Source: Rhodococcus sp. P-2 (GTDB taxonomy: Bacteria > Actinomycetota > Actinomycetes > Mycobacteriales > Mycobacteriaceae). From it: DNA of 64,000 bases. The stretch lies in assembly GCF_016598535.1 (NCBI RefSeq), contig NZ_CP066779.1, positions 310,001-374,000 on the forward strand. The letters are read 5' to 3'. Positions within the stretch are counted from its first letter, which is position 1. Every line of letters starts with the position of its first letter. A program made the position numbers and the translations under genes. Under the pieces are notes generated by a model, which saw nothing but the letters and a program-made list of their open reading frames with translations, had not been told where the DNA came from and did no database searches. This document shows positions 53,056 to 61,058 of this stretch, in pieces.

Positions 53056-54216
53056 ATGAAAACCGGAGCAAGACGCATCATGCTTGTCGGCCTGTGCAGC
53101 GCCATGGTTGCCGGCGCTGTAATCAGCTGCAGCACGGACAAATCCACAGACAATCCCACATCCACCACTGACAAGGTCATGGACTCTGCCATCACCGGCC
53201 AGCTCGACTCGATCATCGACGCGGCGGTGAATTCGACCGGGATTCCCGGTGCGATGGTGGGCATTTGGGGACCCAACGGCAACTATGTGAAGGTTGCGGG
53301 CGTCGCCGATACTGCAACGAAAGCACCGATGGAAACCGACTTCTACCACCGAATCGGTAGCGTCACCAAGACATTTACCGTGACCGCCCTGCTGCAATTG
53401 GTCGACGAGGGAAAGATCGGTCTCGATGATCCGATTTCCCAGTACGTCGACGGCGTCATGGAAGGTGATGCGATCAGTTTGCGTCACCTGGCAGGGATGC
53501 GCAGCGGCCTTGTGGACTACACGACGTCCGAACAGTTTGTGATGGAATATCTTTCGGATCCTCGCCGACCTTTCACACCGGAAGAACTCGTCGGATACGT
53601 CAAGGATCTCCCACTTCGACTTCGACCAGGGACCACCGTCGACTACTCGAACACCAACACTGTTCTGCTGGGCATGGTGATCGAAAAGGTCTCCGGCTCA
53701 AAACTGTCGGACGTCATCGACACCAAGATCGCGACACCACTCGGGATGGAGCACACCAGCTTTCCCACGACCAACGCGTTCCCGACACCACACGCACAGG
53801 GGTACACCAACCAAACGCTCGACGAATCCGTGACCGCGGCAACGGATTGGAATCCGTCGTGGGGCGGCGCCGCGGGTGCAATGATCTCGTCTTTGGACGA
53901 CATGCGCATCTGGGTTCCGGCGCTGGCCAAGGGCGATCTTCTCACCGACGACACTCAGAAGCAGCGCCTGCAAACCGTGAACTTGAGCGAAGGGGACGAC
54001 AGCTCCGGCTACGGACTCGGATTGTTCAACAGCGGTGGCTGGATCGGTCACAACGGAAGCCTGCCCGGCTACAAGACAGTCTCGGTCTACTTGCCCGAGA
54101 AGGACACCACCCTGGTCGTCTTCATCAACACCGACATCGACGGCGAGACTGATCTGACCAGCGCGTTGATGGTACCGATCACCAAGTTGATCAGCCCCGA
54201 CAACGTCTACGGCTGA
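53056..54216 (+). CDS. Serine beta-lactamase-like hydrolase, lipoprotein
   Basis: A 386-residue exported hydrolase of the beta-lactamase/D-Ala-D-Ala carboxypeptidase (class C) family. The signal peptide ends in a lipobox-like GAVISCSTD (Cys about residue 25). Catalytic motifs are complete: SVTK in HRIGSVTKTFTVTA, YSN in TVDYSNTNTVLLGM, and HNG in GWIGHNGSLPGYKT. It should act outside the cell on peptidoglycan peptides or esters; a resistance role is possible but not shown. ATG 53056 begins the signal peptide; the frame upstream adds 12 residues. Stands alone after a hairpin. Confidence 0.9.
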   Translation: MKTGARRIMLVGLCSAMVAGAVISCSTDKSTDNPTSTTDKVMDSAITGQLDSIIDAAVNSTGIPGAMVGIWGPNGNYVKVAGVADTATKAPMETDFYHRIGSVTKTFTVTALLQLVDEGKIGLDDPISQYVDGVMEGDAISLRHLAGMRSGLVDYTTSEQFVMEYLSDPRRPFTPEELVGYVKDLPLRLRPGTTVDYSNTNTVLLGMVIEKVSGSKLSDVIDTKIATPLGMEHTSFPTTNAFPTPHAQGYTNQTLDESVTAATDWNPSWGGAAGAMISSLDDMRIWVPALAKGDLLTDDTQKQRLQTVNLSEGDDSSGYGLGLFNSGGWIGHNGSLPGYKTVSVYLPEKDTTLVVFINTDIDGETDLTSALMVPITKLISPDNVYG

Positions 54217-54316
54217 TCACCTCGGGTCGGATCCACAATTCGGACGAAAGTGACATTTCGGGTTCGGTCAGTCGATAGGCTCATCCATCGACAGATCGAA
54301 CCCGGAAGAGGCAGAC

Positions 54317-54424
54317 ATGGGATCCTTGAACGACTGGTTACTCAACAGCGACAGCCCGCTCGCGGGGATCGTCGGCGGCATCCTACTGACGATCGCGATG
54401 CTTTCCGGCGGCACGGGCATGTAG
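54317..54424 (+). CDS. 35-residue small membrane peptide
   Basis: A short gene too small for most callers. GGAAGAGG lies seven bases before the ATG at 54317, and the frame ends at TAG 54422-54424. The peptide starts MGSLNDWLLNSDSPLAG and continues as one hydrophobic helix (IVGGILLTIAMLSGG) ending in TGM. The strong ribosome-binding site, GC-rich third positions and a clean single transmembrane helix support it being real. It lies between the serine hydrolase lipoprotein gene and the TetR operator. Possible roles are a small membrane-protein regulator; nothing is known. Confidence 0.6.
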   Translation: MGSLNDWLLNSDSPLAGIVGGILLTIAMLSGGTGM

Positions 54425-54479
54425 CCCGCCACGCTCGATACAGCTCCGTATAGCGCTGGATGTTCAGTGCGTGACCCGA

Positions 54480-54506
54480 CGAACATGTTCGTTACGAACA
54501 TGTTCG
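54480..54506. promoter_or_regulatory. Tandem palindromic operator, 2 x CGAACATGTTCG
   Basis: Two identical 12-bp perfect palindromes (54480-54491 and 54495-54506) are separated by TTA, so their centres are 15 bp apart on the helix. They end 14 bases before the TetR start codon. This arrangement is a strong candidate for autoregulation by the TetR protein and control of the downstream monooxygenase gene. Confidence 0.8.
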
Positions 54507-54520
54507 TGTACGGTGTAGTC

Positions 54521-55207
54521 ATGCCCACGCAGCCAACAGGTCCGTCGAGCCGTCGCAATCGTCCAGCCAAACCCGCTCTGACACGCGAGGGCATCGTCGG
54601 TACCGCGGTGCAAATCTTGCGGTCGGAGGGGTTGCAGAAGTTGACGATGCGTCGACTCGCCCTCGAACTCGACACCGGCCCGGCGTCGCTGTACGTATAC
54701 GTGCGCAATACTGTCGAGCTACATGCCGCGGTTCTCGACGAACTCCTCGGAGTCGTGGATCTCGCCGAAAATTCTCCCGGCACTTGGCAAACCCGCCTCG
54801 AACAGGTCTTGACCTCCTACACGGCCGTGCTGTTCGATCATCCCGGTCTCGCCCAGTCGGCACTCGTTTCCCGGCCCAGCGGAGTTCACTACGTACGCCT
54901 GCTCGAGCGCCTGCTGGCATTACTCGACGAAGGCGAAGTCCCTTCGGGTCAAGCAGCGTGGGGCGTGGACTTGCTGCTGCAGTATGCGACGTCCACAGCT
55001 GCCGAACACTCGGCGCCGAACAATTCCGCCGACTCGGATGCCCAATGGAGCGCGTTGACCGACGCAATCCGGAACGCAAACCCGCAGACGCACCCCCTCG
55101 TCTCAGGCCATGCAACAGCACTACTCGCCGGTGAACCCACCGCACGTCTGTCCTGGGGATTTCGCACGCTCATCACGGGCATCGAGAACACCCCACTCAC
55201 TTCTTAG
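54521..55207 (+). CDS. TetR family regulator with TetR_C (tetracycline-repressor-like) domain
   Basis: A 228-residue regulator. A basic Ser/Arg/Pro leader precedes the helix-turn-helix TREGIVGTAVQILRSEGLQKLTMRRLALELDTGPASLYVYVRNTVEL (about 19-65), with the GPASLYVYVRN form typical of TetR proper. The C-terminal domain (PGTWQTRLEQVLTSYTAVLFDHPGLA) belongs to TetR_C. ATG 54521 is used; the frame upstream passes through its own operator. It precedes an FAD monooxygenase gene by nine bases, so the pair mirrors a drug-sensor/drug-modifier module. Confidence 0.9.
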   Translation: MPTQPTGPSSRRNRPAKPALTREGIVGTAVQILRSEGLQKLTMRRLALELDTGPASLYVYVRNTVELHAAVLDELLGVVDLAENSPGTWQTRLEQVLTSYTAVLFDHPGLAQSALVSRPSGVHYVRLLERLLALLDEGEVPSGQAAWGVDLLLQYATSTAAEHSAPNNSADSDAQWSALTDAIRNANPQTHPLVSGHATALLAGEPTARLSWGFRTLITGIENTPLTS

Positions 55208-55216
55208 GAATCCACC

Positions 55217-56344
55217 ATGAATCACTATCCCATCGCAATCATCGGTGCCGGCCTCGGCGGCCTCACCCTCGCCCGAGTCCTCCATCTCCACGGAATCGAT
55301 TCTGCGGTATTCGATCTCGAATCCGGACCAACAGCGCGGACCCAAGGCGGCATGCTCGACATCCACGAAGACTCGGGCCAGATCGCGCTTCGTGCCGCCG
55401 GCCTGTACGACGAGTTCCGCGCCCTCGTTCATCAAGGCGGTGAAGAGACACGCGTCCTCGATCGAAATGCCGTCGTGCACCTGAGCGAGCAGGACACCGG
55501 AGACGGTGACCGCCCGGAAATCGACCGAGGTCAGCTGCGTGACCTACTGCTCAGCTCACTTCCACAAGAAACAATCCACTGGGGAGCCAAGGTCCGCAGT
55601 GCACATCCGTTGCCGGACGGTCGACACGAGGTCCACCTCGCCGATGGCACCCACTTCACCACCGATCTCCTGGTCGGCGCCGACGGCGCGTGGTCGAAAA
55701 TTCGCCCTCTGGTTTCGAACGCCACTCCTGCCTATACCGGGATATCTTTCGTTGAGTTCGACCTTCACGACGCCGACAACCAACACGCGAATGCCGCCGA
55801 AACAATCGGTGGCGGAATGATGTTCGCGCTCAGCGCCGACAAAGGCTTCCTTGCCCACCGTGAGACCGACAACAGTCTGCACGTCTATGCCGCCCTGCGA
55901 GTTCCCGAGAACTGGGCGGCGAGTGTCGACTTCTCCGACGATCACATCGCGAAGAAGATTCTGCTGGAACACTTCTCGGACTGGGACGAGTCGCTGCGTT
56001 CACTGATCGTCGAAGCGGACAGCACGCTGACTCCTCGCCCCATCCATGCCCTTCCCATCGGGCACAGTTGGAGCCGTACTCCAGGCGTCACATTGCTCGG
56101 GGACGCAGCGCACGTCATGTCGCCGTTTGCCGGAGAAGGCGCAAACCTGGCAATGCTCGACGGCGCCGAACTCGGCGAGGCGATCGCGTCACACAGCAGC
56201 ACGCAGCAAGGACTTGCTGCCTACGAAGAGCGACTGTTCCCGCGTAGCGCCGCGTCGGCACAACAGTCGGCTGATGGACTGGACATGTGCTTCGGCGAGA
56301 ACGCACCCCAGGGGCTCCTGGACATGTTCACCTCACACCCCTGA
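55217..56344 (+). CDS. FAD-dependent aromatic/antibiotic monooxygenase (TetX-like)
   Basis: A 375-residue flavoprotein hydroxylase of the PHBH fold. The FAD motif is AIIGAGLGGLTLARVLHLHGI, the DG-like segment is LLVGADGAWSKIRPL, and the ribityl-binding GD motif is LLGDAAHVMSPFAGEGANLAMLDGAELG. The LDIHEDSGQIALRAAGL segment is typical of TetX-type and related monooxygenases that inactivate drugs such as tetracyclines. ATG 55217 lies nine bases after the TetR stop. A role in hydroxylating a planar aromatic xenobiotic is likely; resistance is not proven by sequence. Confidence 0.9.
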   Translation: MNHYPIAIIGAGLGGLTLARVLHLHGIDSAVFDLESGPTARTQGGMLDIHEDSGQIALRAAGLYDEFRALVHQGGEETRVLDRNAVVHLSEQDTGDGDRPEIDRGQLRDLLLSSLPQETIHWGAKVRSAHPLPDGRHEVHLADGTHFTTDLLVGADGAWSKIRPLVSNATPAYTGISFVEFDLHDADNQHANAAETIGGGMMFALSADKGFLAHRETDNSLHVYAALRVPENWAASVDFSDDHIAKKILLEHFSDWDESLRSLIVEADSTLTPRPIHALPIGHSWSRTPGVTLLGDAAHVMSPFAGEGANLAMLDGAELGEAIASHSSTQQGLAAYEERLFPRSAASAQQSADGLDMCFGENAPQGLLDMFTSHP

Positions 56345-56373
56345 CCTGACGAATTCGGATCAGGTCGTCAGGT
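56344..56373. terminator. Inverted repeat between convergent genes
   Basis: ACCTGACGA (56344-56352) pairs perfectly with TCGTCAGGT (56365-56373) across 12 bases, spanning the ends of the monooxygenase and the convergent SDR genes. Likely a shared terminator, without U tract. Confidence 0.5.
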
Positions 56374-57211
56374 CCTCGTGGGCAAGCGACGAAGACAAAC
56401 CACGGTGGGCTTCGACTTGCTCCAGCAGTTGGCGGGCTTTCTGCTCGACCACGGACACTGCATCGGCGCCGGCGACCCAACGACGTGGGGGTAGCGGCGA
56501 ATCGACAAGTGCCACAAGTGCCGCGGCAAGTTTCACCGGATCCCCACCCTGGGCACCGTTCATACTCTTCCACGCTTCGACGGTCTCGCCAGTCCGAGCG
56601 TCGTAGTCGTCTATCGACAATTCCGGCCAGATCGACGACGCACCCTCGACAAGCAGCTCGGTCCGGAAGAATCCCGGCTCCACGATCGTCGTCCCGATTC
56701 CGTACGGTTCGACGTCGAATCGCAATGATTCCATCCAGCCCTCCAGCGCAAATTTCGACGCGGCGTAGGCTGCGCAAAACTCCTGACCAACCAGGCCCGC
56801 AAGCGAACTGACAGTCACGACATGCCCACTCCGTTGCCTACGCATCACCGGCAGCACCGCCCGTGTCACATTGATCGGCCCGAAAAAGTTGGTCTCCATC
56901 TGAGCGCGAAGTTGTGCCGGACTGACAACTTCGAAGAACCCGGCGTAGAAGTTTCCGGCGTTGTTCACCAGCACATCGATTCCACCGAATCGTGCAACTG
57001 CCGTGTCCACCGCAGCATATGCGGCTTGTTCGTCGGTGATGTCCAAGGCAATCACCAACAGGTCGTCATGCTCACCGATCGCTGCAGAAACACGGTCCGC
57101 ATCACGCCCCGTTGCCACCACCGCATGCCCGGCAGCAAGAGCCGCCTGCGCAATGTCGACTCCCATGCCCCGGCCTGCGCCGGTAACGAACCAGACCTTC
57201 TTGTCAGCCAT
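56360..57211 (-). CDS. Short-chain dehydrogenase/reductase (SDR)
   Basis: A 283-residue classical SDR. TGAGRGMGVDIAQAAL holds the cofactor Gly motif, NNAGNFYAGFFE the NNAG motif, and VSSLAGLVGQEFCAAYAASKFALEG the catalytic Ser-Tyr-Lys. The C-terminal tail GADAVSVVEQKARQLLEQVEAHRGLSSSL is typical of a subgroup of actinobacterial SDRs of unknown substrate. ATG 57211 is preferred over the 16-residue longer frame. Convergent with the monooxygenase gene. Confidence 0.9.
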   Translation of the reverse strand: MADKKVWFVTGAGRGMGVDIAQAALAAGHAVVATGRDADRVSAAIGEHDDLLVIALDITDEQAAYAAVDTAVARFGGIDVLVNNAGNFYAGFFEVVSPAQLRAQMETNFFGPINVTRAVLPVMRRQRSGHVVTVSSLAGLVGQEFCAAYAASKFALEGWMESLRFDVEPYGIGTTIVEPGFFRTELLVEGASSIWPELSIDDYDARTGETVEAWKSMNGAQGGDPVKLAAALVALVDSPLPPRRWVAGADAVSVVEQKARQLLEQVEAHRGLSSSLAHEDLTT

Positions 57212-57310
57212 GTTCACTGTCCTCTCGTTTGATGGAGTCCAGTACAGAACAGATTCCACGGCCCTGGGAGTGCCTGTCGTTCCGGGTAACAGCAGACCCC
57301 CTCAACGCGC

Positions 57311-58054
57311 CTACTCGCGAAGAGTCGTCAAGAAGGCAATACGGTCACCACGGTAGAGCGAACGAACGCGCTCGATCGGCACACCCTCCGGATCGACGGA
57401 CGTCCGGTGCAACAGAAGCATCGGCATCGAGGTGGTGGACTCGACGAGTGTTGCCTCGCGCGGTGACGCGAGCACCGTCTCGATCCGTTCGGTAGCAGAG
57501 GCGAAGACCACGCCGATGGAGCGGATGGCCGCGTACAGGGACGTCGTCGCGTCGAAGGCGTCGAGCATCTCACCGAACCTGCTGTCCGGCAAGAAGGTTG
57601 ATTCGAGCCCGATCTTCTCGCCGTCGGCGAAGAGGACACGCTCGAGATGAACCACGCTGTCGCCCAACTCGATACCCAACTCCGTCGCGAGACCGTCGTC
57701 GGCTGACATTCGTTCGAAGGTCACAACCTTACGACTGGGCACTCGCCCAGCACTCAGAGCGCCTTCGGTATAGGAACGAATCGACAGCGGCTGAACCAAC
57801 TTCGGACTCGCTACGACGGTGCCCCGACCCCGCCGCTCGATCCGTCCTTCGACGAGAAGATCACGAAGCGCTTGACGAACCGTCTCGCGAGCGACGGTGA
57901 ACCGCGCCGCCAGTTCTCGCTCCGACGGGACGGAATCACCCTCGTCGAGCCCGCTGAGAATGGTCTCGATCTCGGTGCGCACCCGGTAGTACTTCAACTC
58001 GGGTTCGATCACGACGCTCGAGGTCCCCGGCCCGGTGGACGTCTGCTGATTCAT
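57311..58054 (-). CDS. GntR/HutC-UTRA regulator of the phosphonate operon
   Basis: A 247-residue regulator. The N-terminal winged helix-turn-helix is YYRVRTEIETILSGLDEGDSVPSERELAARFTVARETVRQALRDL (about 22-68), and a UTRA ligand domain follows (ERVLFADGEKIGLESTFLPDSRF; PMLLLHRTSVDPEGVPIERVRSLY). This is the HutC subgroup, which includes PhnF and DasR. ATG 58054 is preferred; ATG 58069 in the same frame is possible. It is divergent from the phosphonate operon across a region with two GGTCTAnACC operators, so it likely represses itself and the operon until an aminophosphonate-derived ligand appears (inference). Confidence 0.92.
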   Translation of the reverse strand: MNQQTSTGPGTSSVVIEPELKYYRVRTEIETILSGLDEGDSVPSERELAARFTVARETVRQALRDLLVEGRIERRGRGTVVASPKLVQPLSIRSYTEGALSAGRVPSRKVVTFERMSADDGLATELGIELGDSVVHLERVLFADGEKIGLESTFLPDSRFGEMLDAFDATTSLYAAIRSIGVVFASATERIETVLASPREATLVESTTSMPMLLLHRTSVDPEGVPIERVRSLYRGDRIAFLTTLRE

Positions 58055-58070
58055 GGCGCAAGCGTACAAG

Positions 58071-58089
58071 AATTCGGTCTATACCAATT
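58071..58089. promoter_or_regulatory. GntR/HutC operator 1 (GGTCTATACC core)
   Basis: AATTCGGTCTATACCAATT carries the GGT-N-TA-N-ACC core of HutC-type regulators and flanking AATT/AATT symmetry. It lies 17 bases before the GntR start, overlapping its promoter. Confidence 0.7.
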
Positions 58090-58120
58090 GTTAACCTGGA
58101 GTTCGTCTCGATTCCCCCTA

Positions 58121-58134
58121 TTGGTCTAGACCAA
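58121..58134. promoter_or_regulatory. GntR/HutC operator 2 (TTGGTCTAGACCAA)
   Basis: A perfect 14-bp palindrome with the same GGT-N-TA-N-ACC core as operator 1, ending 16 bases before the FAD oxidoreductase start. Its centre is about 48 bp (four to five helical turns) from that of operator 1. Confidence 0.8.
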
Positions 58135-58150
58135 ACGTCACTATCTCTAC

Positions 58151-59278
58151 ATGCGAATTTTGATTGTGGGCGGAGGAATCCTCGGAACGGCGCACGCCGA
58201 CGAGGCAATCCGCCGGGGACACGATGTCATCCATCTCGAACGCGAGCCCGAAGCCCGCGGTGCAACGGTACGGAACTTCGGATTGGTCTGGGTATCCGGG
58301 CGAGCTCCCCACGAACTGGAAGCCGCGCTGCGTTCGCGCGAGCTGTGGGCGAACCTTGCCGCCCGTGTCCCCGGCGTCGGATACCGCCCGGCCGGCTCCA
58401 TCACCCTCATGCGCACCGAGGAGGAGGTCGCGGTCGCGCAGGAAGCATTCGCTCGGCCGGACGCCGACAACCGAGGGTTCGCACTTCTCGATCCCGACGC
58501 CGTTCGCGTCGTCAACCCCGCACTCCGGGGCAAGTTTCTCGGCGGACTGCACTGCACCCTGGACGCCGCTGTCGAGTCGCGGCAAGCGCTCCCCGCCATC
58601 CGTTCTTACCTCGAATCCACCGGCCGTTACACCTTCCACGCCGGAACGGAAGCCCGCGAGATCACGACGAACACCTCCGGCGTACACATCCGTGACGATC
58701 ACGGTCGCAACTTCGAGGCCGATCTCGTGATCGTCTGCCCCGGAGCAACACTCGGCGGATTGGCCCGCGATCTCGCCGGCGATCTCCCGTTGCGACGTGT
58801 GCGCCTGCAGATGATGCAGACAGCCCCACTCGGCGAAAAGCTCACCACCGCAATCGCGGACGGTGACAGCTTCCGCTACTACCCCGGTTTCGCCGGATCT
58901 GCCCTCGATCACCTTCGCACGGTGCAGCCGCAGGAACCGACGGCCGAGGAGCACCGCATGCAGCTCCTGTGCGTGCAGCGCTTGCACGGCGGCCTGACCA
59001 TCGGCGACACCCACGAATACGAGGAGCCCTTCGACTTCGACGTCGACGAGGCGCCCTATCGCCATCTGTCCGGAGTCGTGGAAACACTTCTGGGACGCGA
59101 TCTTCCGCCCATCGTCAAGCGATGGGCGGGCGTCTACAGCCAGTGCCTCGACCCCTCACAACTTGTTCACCGCGCACAAGCCGCCGACAACGTCTGGGTG
59201 GTTGCCGGTCCCGGTGGCCGAGGCATGACGCTCGGCCCGGCACTGGCGGAACACATCGCCGACCAGCTCGGTCTCTGA
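58151..59278 (+). CDS. FAD-dependent oxidoreductase of the phosphonate-linked (TIGR03364-type) clade
   Basis: A 375-residue DAO-fold flavoprotein. The FAD motif is ILIVGGGILGTAHADEAIRRGH (residues 3-24); ATVRNFGLVWVSGR is a clade marker, and the C-terminal GPGGRGMTLGPALAEHIADQL binds FAD. This clade is consistently found next to phosphonatase-like hydrolases and 2-aminoethylphosphonate transporters, and related enzymes oxidatively deaminate 2-aminoethylphosphonate or its N-methyl form to phosphonoacetaldehyde. Here no PhnW transaminase is present in the operon, so this enzyme probably replaces it. First gene of the operon, ATG 58151. Confidence 0.9.
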   Translation: MRILIVGGGILGTAHADEAIRRGHDVIHLEREPEARGATVRNFGLVWVSGRAPHELEAALRSRELWANLAARVPGVGYRPAGSITLMRTEEEVAVAQEAFARPDADNRGFALLDPDAVRVVNPALRGKFLGGLHCTLDAAVESRQALPAIRSYLESTGRYTFHAGTEAREITTNTSGVHIRDDHGRNFEADLVIVCPGATLGGLARDLAGDLPLRRVRLQMMQTAPLGEKLTTAIADGDSFRYYPGFAGSALDHLRTVQPQEPTAEEHRMQLLCVQRLHGGLTIGDTHEYEEPFDFDVDEAPYRHLSGVVETLLGRDLPPIVKRWAGVYSQCLDPSQLVHRAQAADNVWVVAGPGGRGMTLGPALAEHIADQLGL

Positions 59279-59303
59279 ATCCTTCCGACAAGAAAGACTT
59301 CTC

Positions 59304-59981
59304 ATGTCTCCCATCACCCTTGCCGTTCTCGACATGGCCGGCACCACCGTCGCCGACGACGGACTGGTGCTTCGCGCGTTCGCCGCCGCTGCCGAAGCCG
59401 GCGGACTGCCTGCCCAAGGCACCGAAGCCGACGCCGCTCGCCAATACGTCCTCGACACGATGGGCCAGTCGAAGATCGTCGTGTTCCGGGCGATCTTCGG
59501 GGACGAATCCCGCGCCCAAGCCGCGAACGCCGCCTTCGAAACCACTTACGATTCCCTCATCGACCAGGGCCTGGCCGAGCCGATCCCCGGCGCCGAGAAA
59601 GCCATCACCACTTTGCGCGAGGCCGGCATCAAAGTTGCCTTGACCACCGGGTTCAGCCGATCGACGCAGGACAAACTCCTCGTCGCGCTCGGCTGGGAAT
59701 CCCTCGCCGATCTCACCCTCTCCCCCGCCGAGGCCGGTCGCGGTCGACCGTACCCGGACCTGGTTCTGACTGCCCTGCTCAAACTTTCGATCGACGACGT
59801 CCACCAGATCGCCGTACTCGGTGACACGTCCAACGACGTGCTCAGCGGCATTCGCTCCGGCGCATCGATCGTTGCCGGCACTCTGACCGGCGCTCACGAC
59901 GAACAGCAACTTCGCGAAGCCGGTGCCACCCACATCGTCCCGTCCGTGACGGAGTTCGCCGAACTCCTCACCCACTCCTGA
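59304..59981 (+). CDS. Phosphonatase-like HAD hydrolase (PhnX-like)
   Basis: A 225-residue HAD enzyme. Motif I is LAVLDMAGTTV, with the D-x-A-G-T of phosphonatases; the cap contains MGQSKIVVFRAIFG with Lys57 at the position of the Schiff-base Lys of PhnX; motif II is TTGFSRST; motif III/IV is LGDTSNDVLSG. It is shorter than PhnX (about 265 residues). It should cleave the C-P bond of phosphonoacetaldehyde to acetaldehyde and phosphate, the second step after the upstream oxidoreductase. 25 bases separate the two genes. Confidence 0.92.
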   Translation: MSPITLAVLDMAGTTVADDGLVLRAFAAAAEAGGLPAQGTEADAARQYVLDTMGQSKIVVFRAIFGDESRAQAANAAFETTYDSLIDQGLAEPIPGAEKAITTLREAGIKVALTTGFSRSTQDKLLVALGWESLADLTLSPAEAGRGRPYPDLVLTALLKLSIDDVHQIAVLGDTSNDVLSGIRSGASIVAGTLTGAHDEQQLREAGATHIVPSVTEFAELLTHS

Positions 59982-60006
59982 TCTCACCTCCGAAAAAGGA
60001 ATCGTC

Positions 60007-61056
60007 ATGCGTCTACGCCCGAGCATCGCTGCGGCCGCTCTCGCCGTGTCCGTCCTTTCGTTCACCACCGCCTGCGGTGGCACCGGCACTGCCGCCGGAT
60101 CAGATACCGAGACCGTCACCGTCTACAGCGCCGACGGTCTGTCCGGTTGGTACAAGGGAAGATTCGACGCCTTCACCGCGCAGACCGGTATCGCCGTCAA
60201 CCTGGTCGAAGCTGGATCCGGCGAGGTTGTCTCCCGCGTCGAGAAGGAGCAGTCCAACCCACAGGCAGACGTGATCATCACGCTGCCGCCGTTCATCCAG
60301 AAGGCCGACGCTCAAGGTCTGCTCGAGCCCAGCGGAATCGACACCTCCGCCGTTCCTGCCGACGAGAAGGACGACGCCGGCAAGTACGTACCCGTCGTCG
60401 AGAATTACCTCTCGTTCATCGCCAATCCAACTGCATCACCCGCCCCACAATCTTGGGACGACCTGCTCACCGATCAGTTCAAGGGCAAGTTGCAGTACTC
60501 CACGCCCGGGCAGGCCGGCGACGGTACCGCGGTGTTGTTGCTGCTCCAGCATCTGATGGGCAAGGAAGGCGCCCTCGACTACCTCGGAAAGCTCCAGGCC
60601 AACAACGTCGGACCCTCGTCCTCCACCGGAAAGCTCCAGCCCAAGGTCAGCAACGGCGAGCTGCTGGTCGCCAACGGTGACGTCCAGATGAACCTCGCCT
60701 CCATCGCCGACGACGGATCGAAGTTCGACATCTTCTTCCCCGCTGGAGCCGACGGCACTCGCACCACCATCGCACTGCCCTACGTGATGGGCCTCGCCAA
60801 GAGCGCACCCAGCAGCGAACAAGCCAAGAAGTTGATGGAGTTCCTGCTCTCCGAAGAGTCCCAGAAGACCGTCGCCACCGATGCACTCGGCGTATCGGTC
60901 CGCGAGGACGTCCGAAGCAACGCCGGTGAATCCAGCGACAAGAACACGCCTTCCGGAGTTCTGCAGGGCGTCAACGTCTGGACCCCGAACTGGAACGACG
61001 TCCTCAGCTCGCTCGACGCCGACATCGCCGCTTACCAGAAAGCCACCGGGAGCTGA
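60007..61056 (+). CDS. 2-aminoethylphosphonate-type ABC transporter substrate-binding lipoprotein
   Basis: A 349-residue extracellular binding protein of the iron/phosphonate (thiamine-like) group. The signal peptide ends in the lipobox FTTACGGT (Cys about residue 22). Segments TVTVYSADGLSGWYKGRFDAFTAQTGI and PQADVIITLPPFIQKADAQGLL match the 2-aminoethylphosphonate binding-protein family. It should capture aminophosphonate outside the cell and deliver it to the downstream permeases. It is 25 bases from the hydrolase gene. Confidence 0.92.
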   Translation: MRLRPSIAAAALAVSVLSFTTACGGTGTAAGSDTETVTVYSADGLSGWYKGRFDAFTAQTGIAVNLVEAGSGEVVSRVEKEQSNPQADVIITLPPFIQKADAQGLLEPSGIDTSAVPADEKDDAGKYVPVVENYLSFIANPTASPAPQSWDDLLTDQFKGKLQYSTPGQAGDGTAVLLLLQHLMGKEGALDYLGKLQANNVGPSSSTGKLQPKVSNGELLVANGDVQMNLASIADDGSKFDIFFPAGADGTRTTIALPYVMGLAKSAPSSEQAKKLMEFLLSEESQKTVATDALGVSVREDVRSNAGESSDKNTPSGVLQGVNVWTPNWNDVLSSLDADIAAYQKATGS

Positions 61057-61058
61057 TC

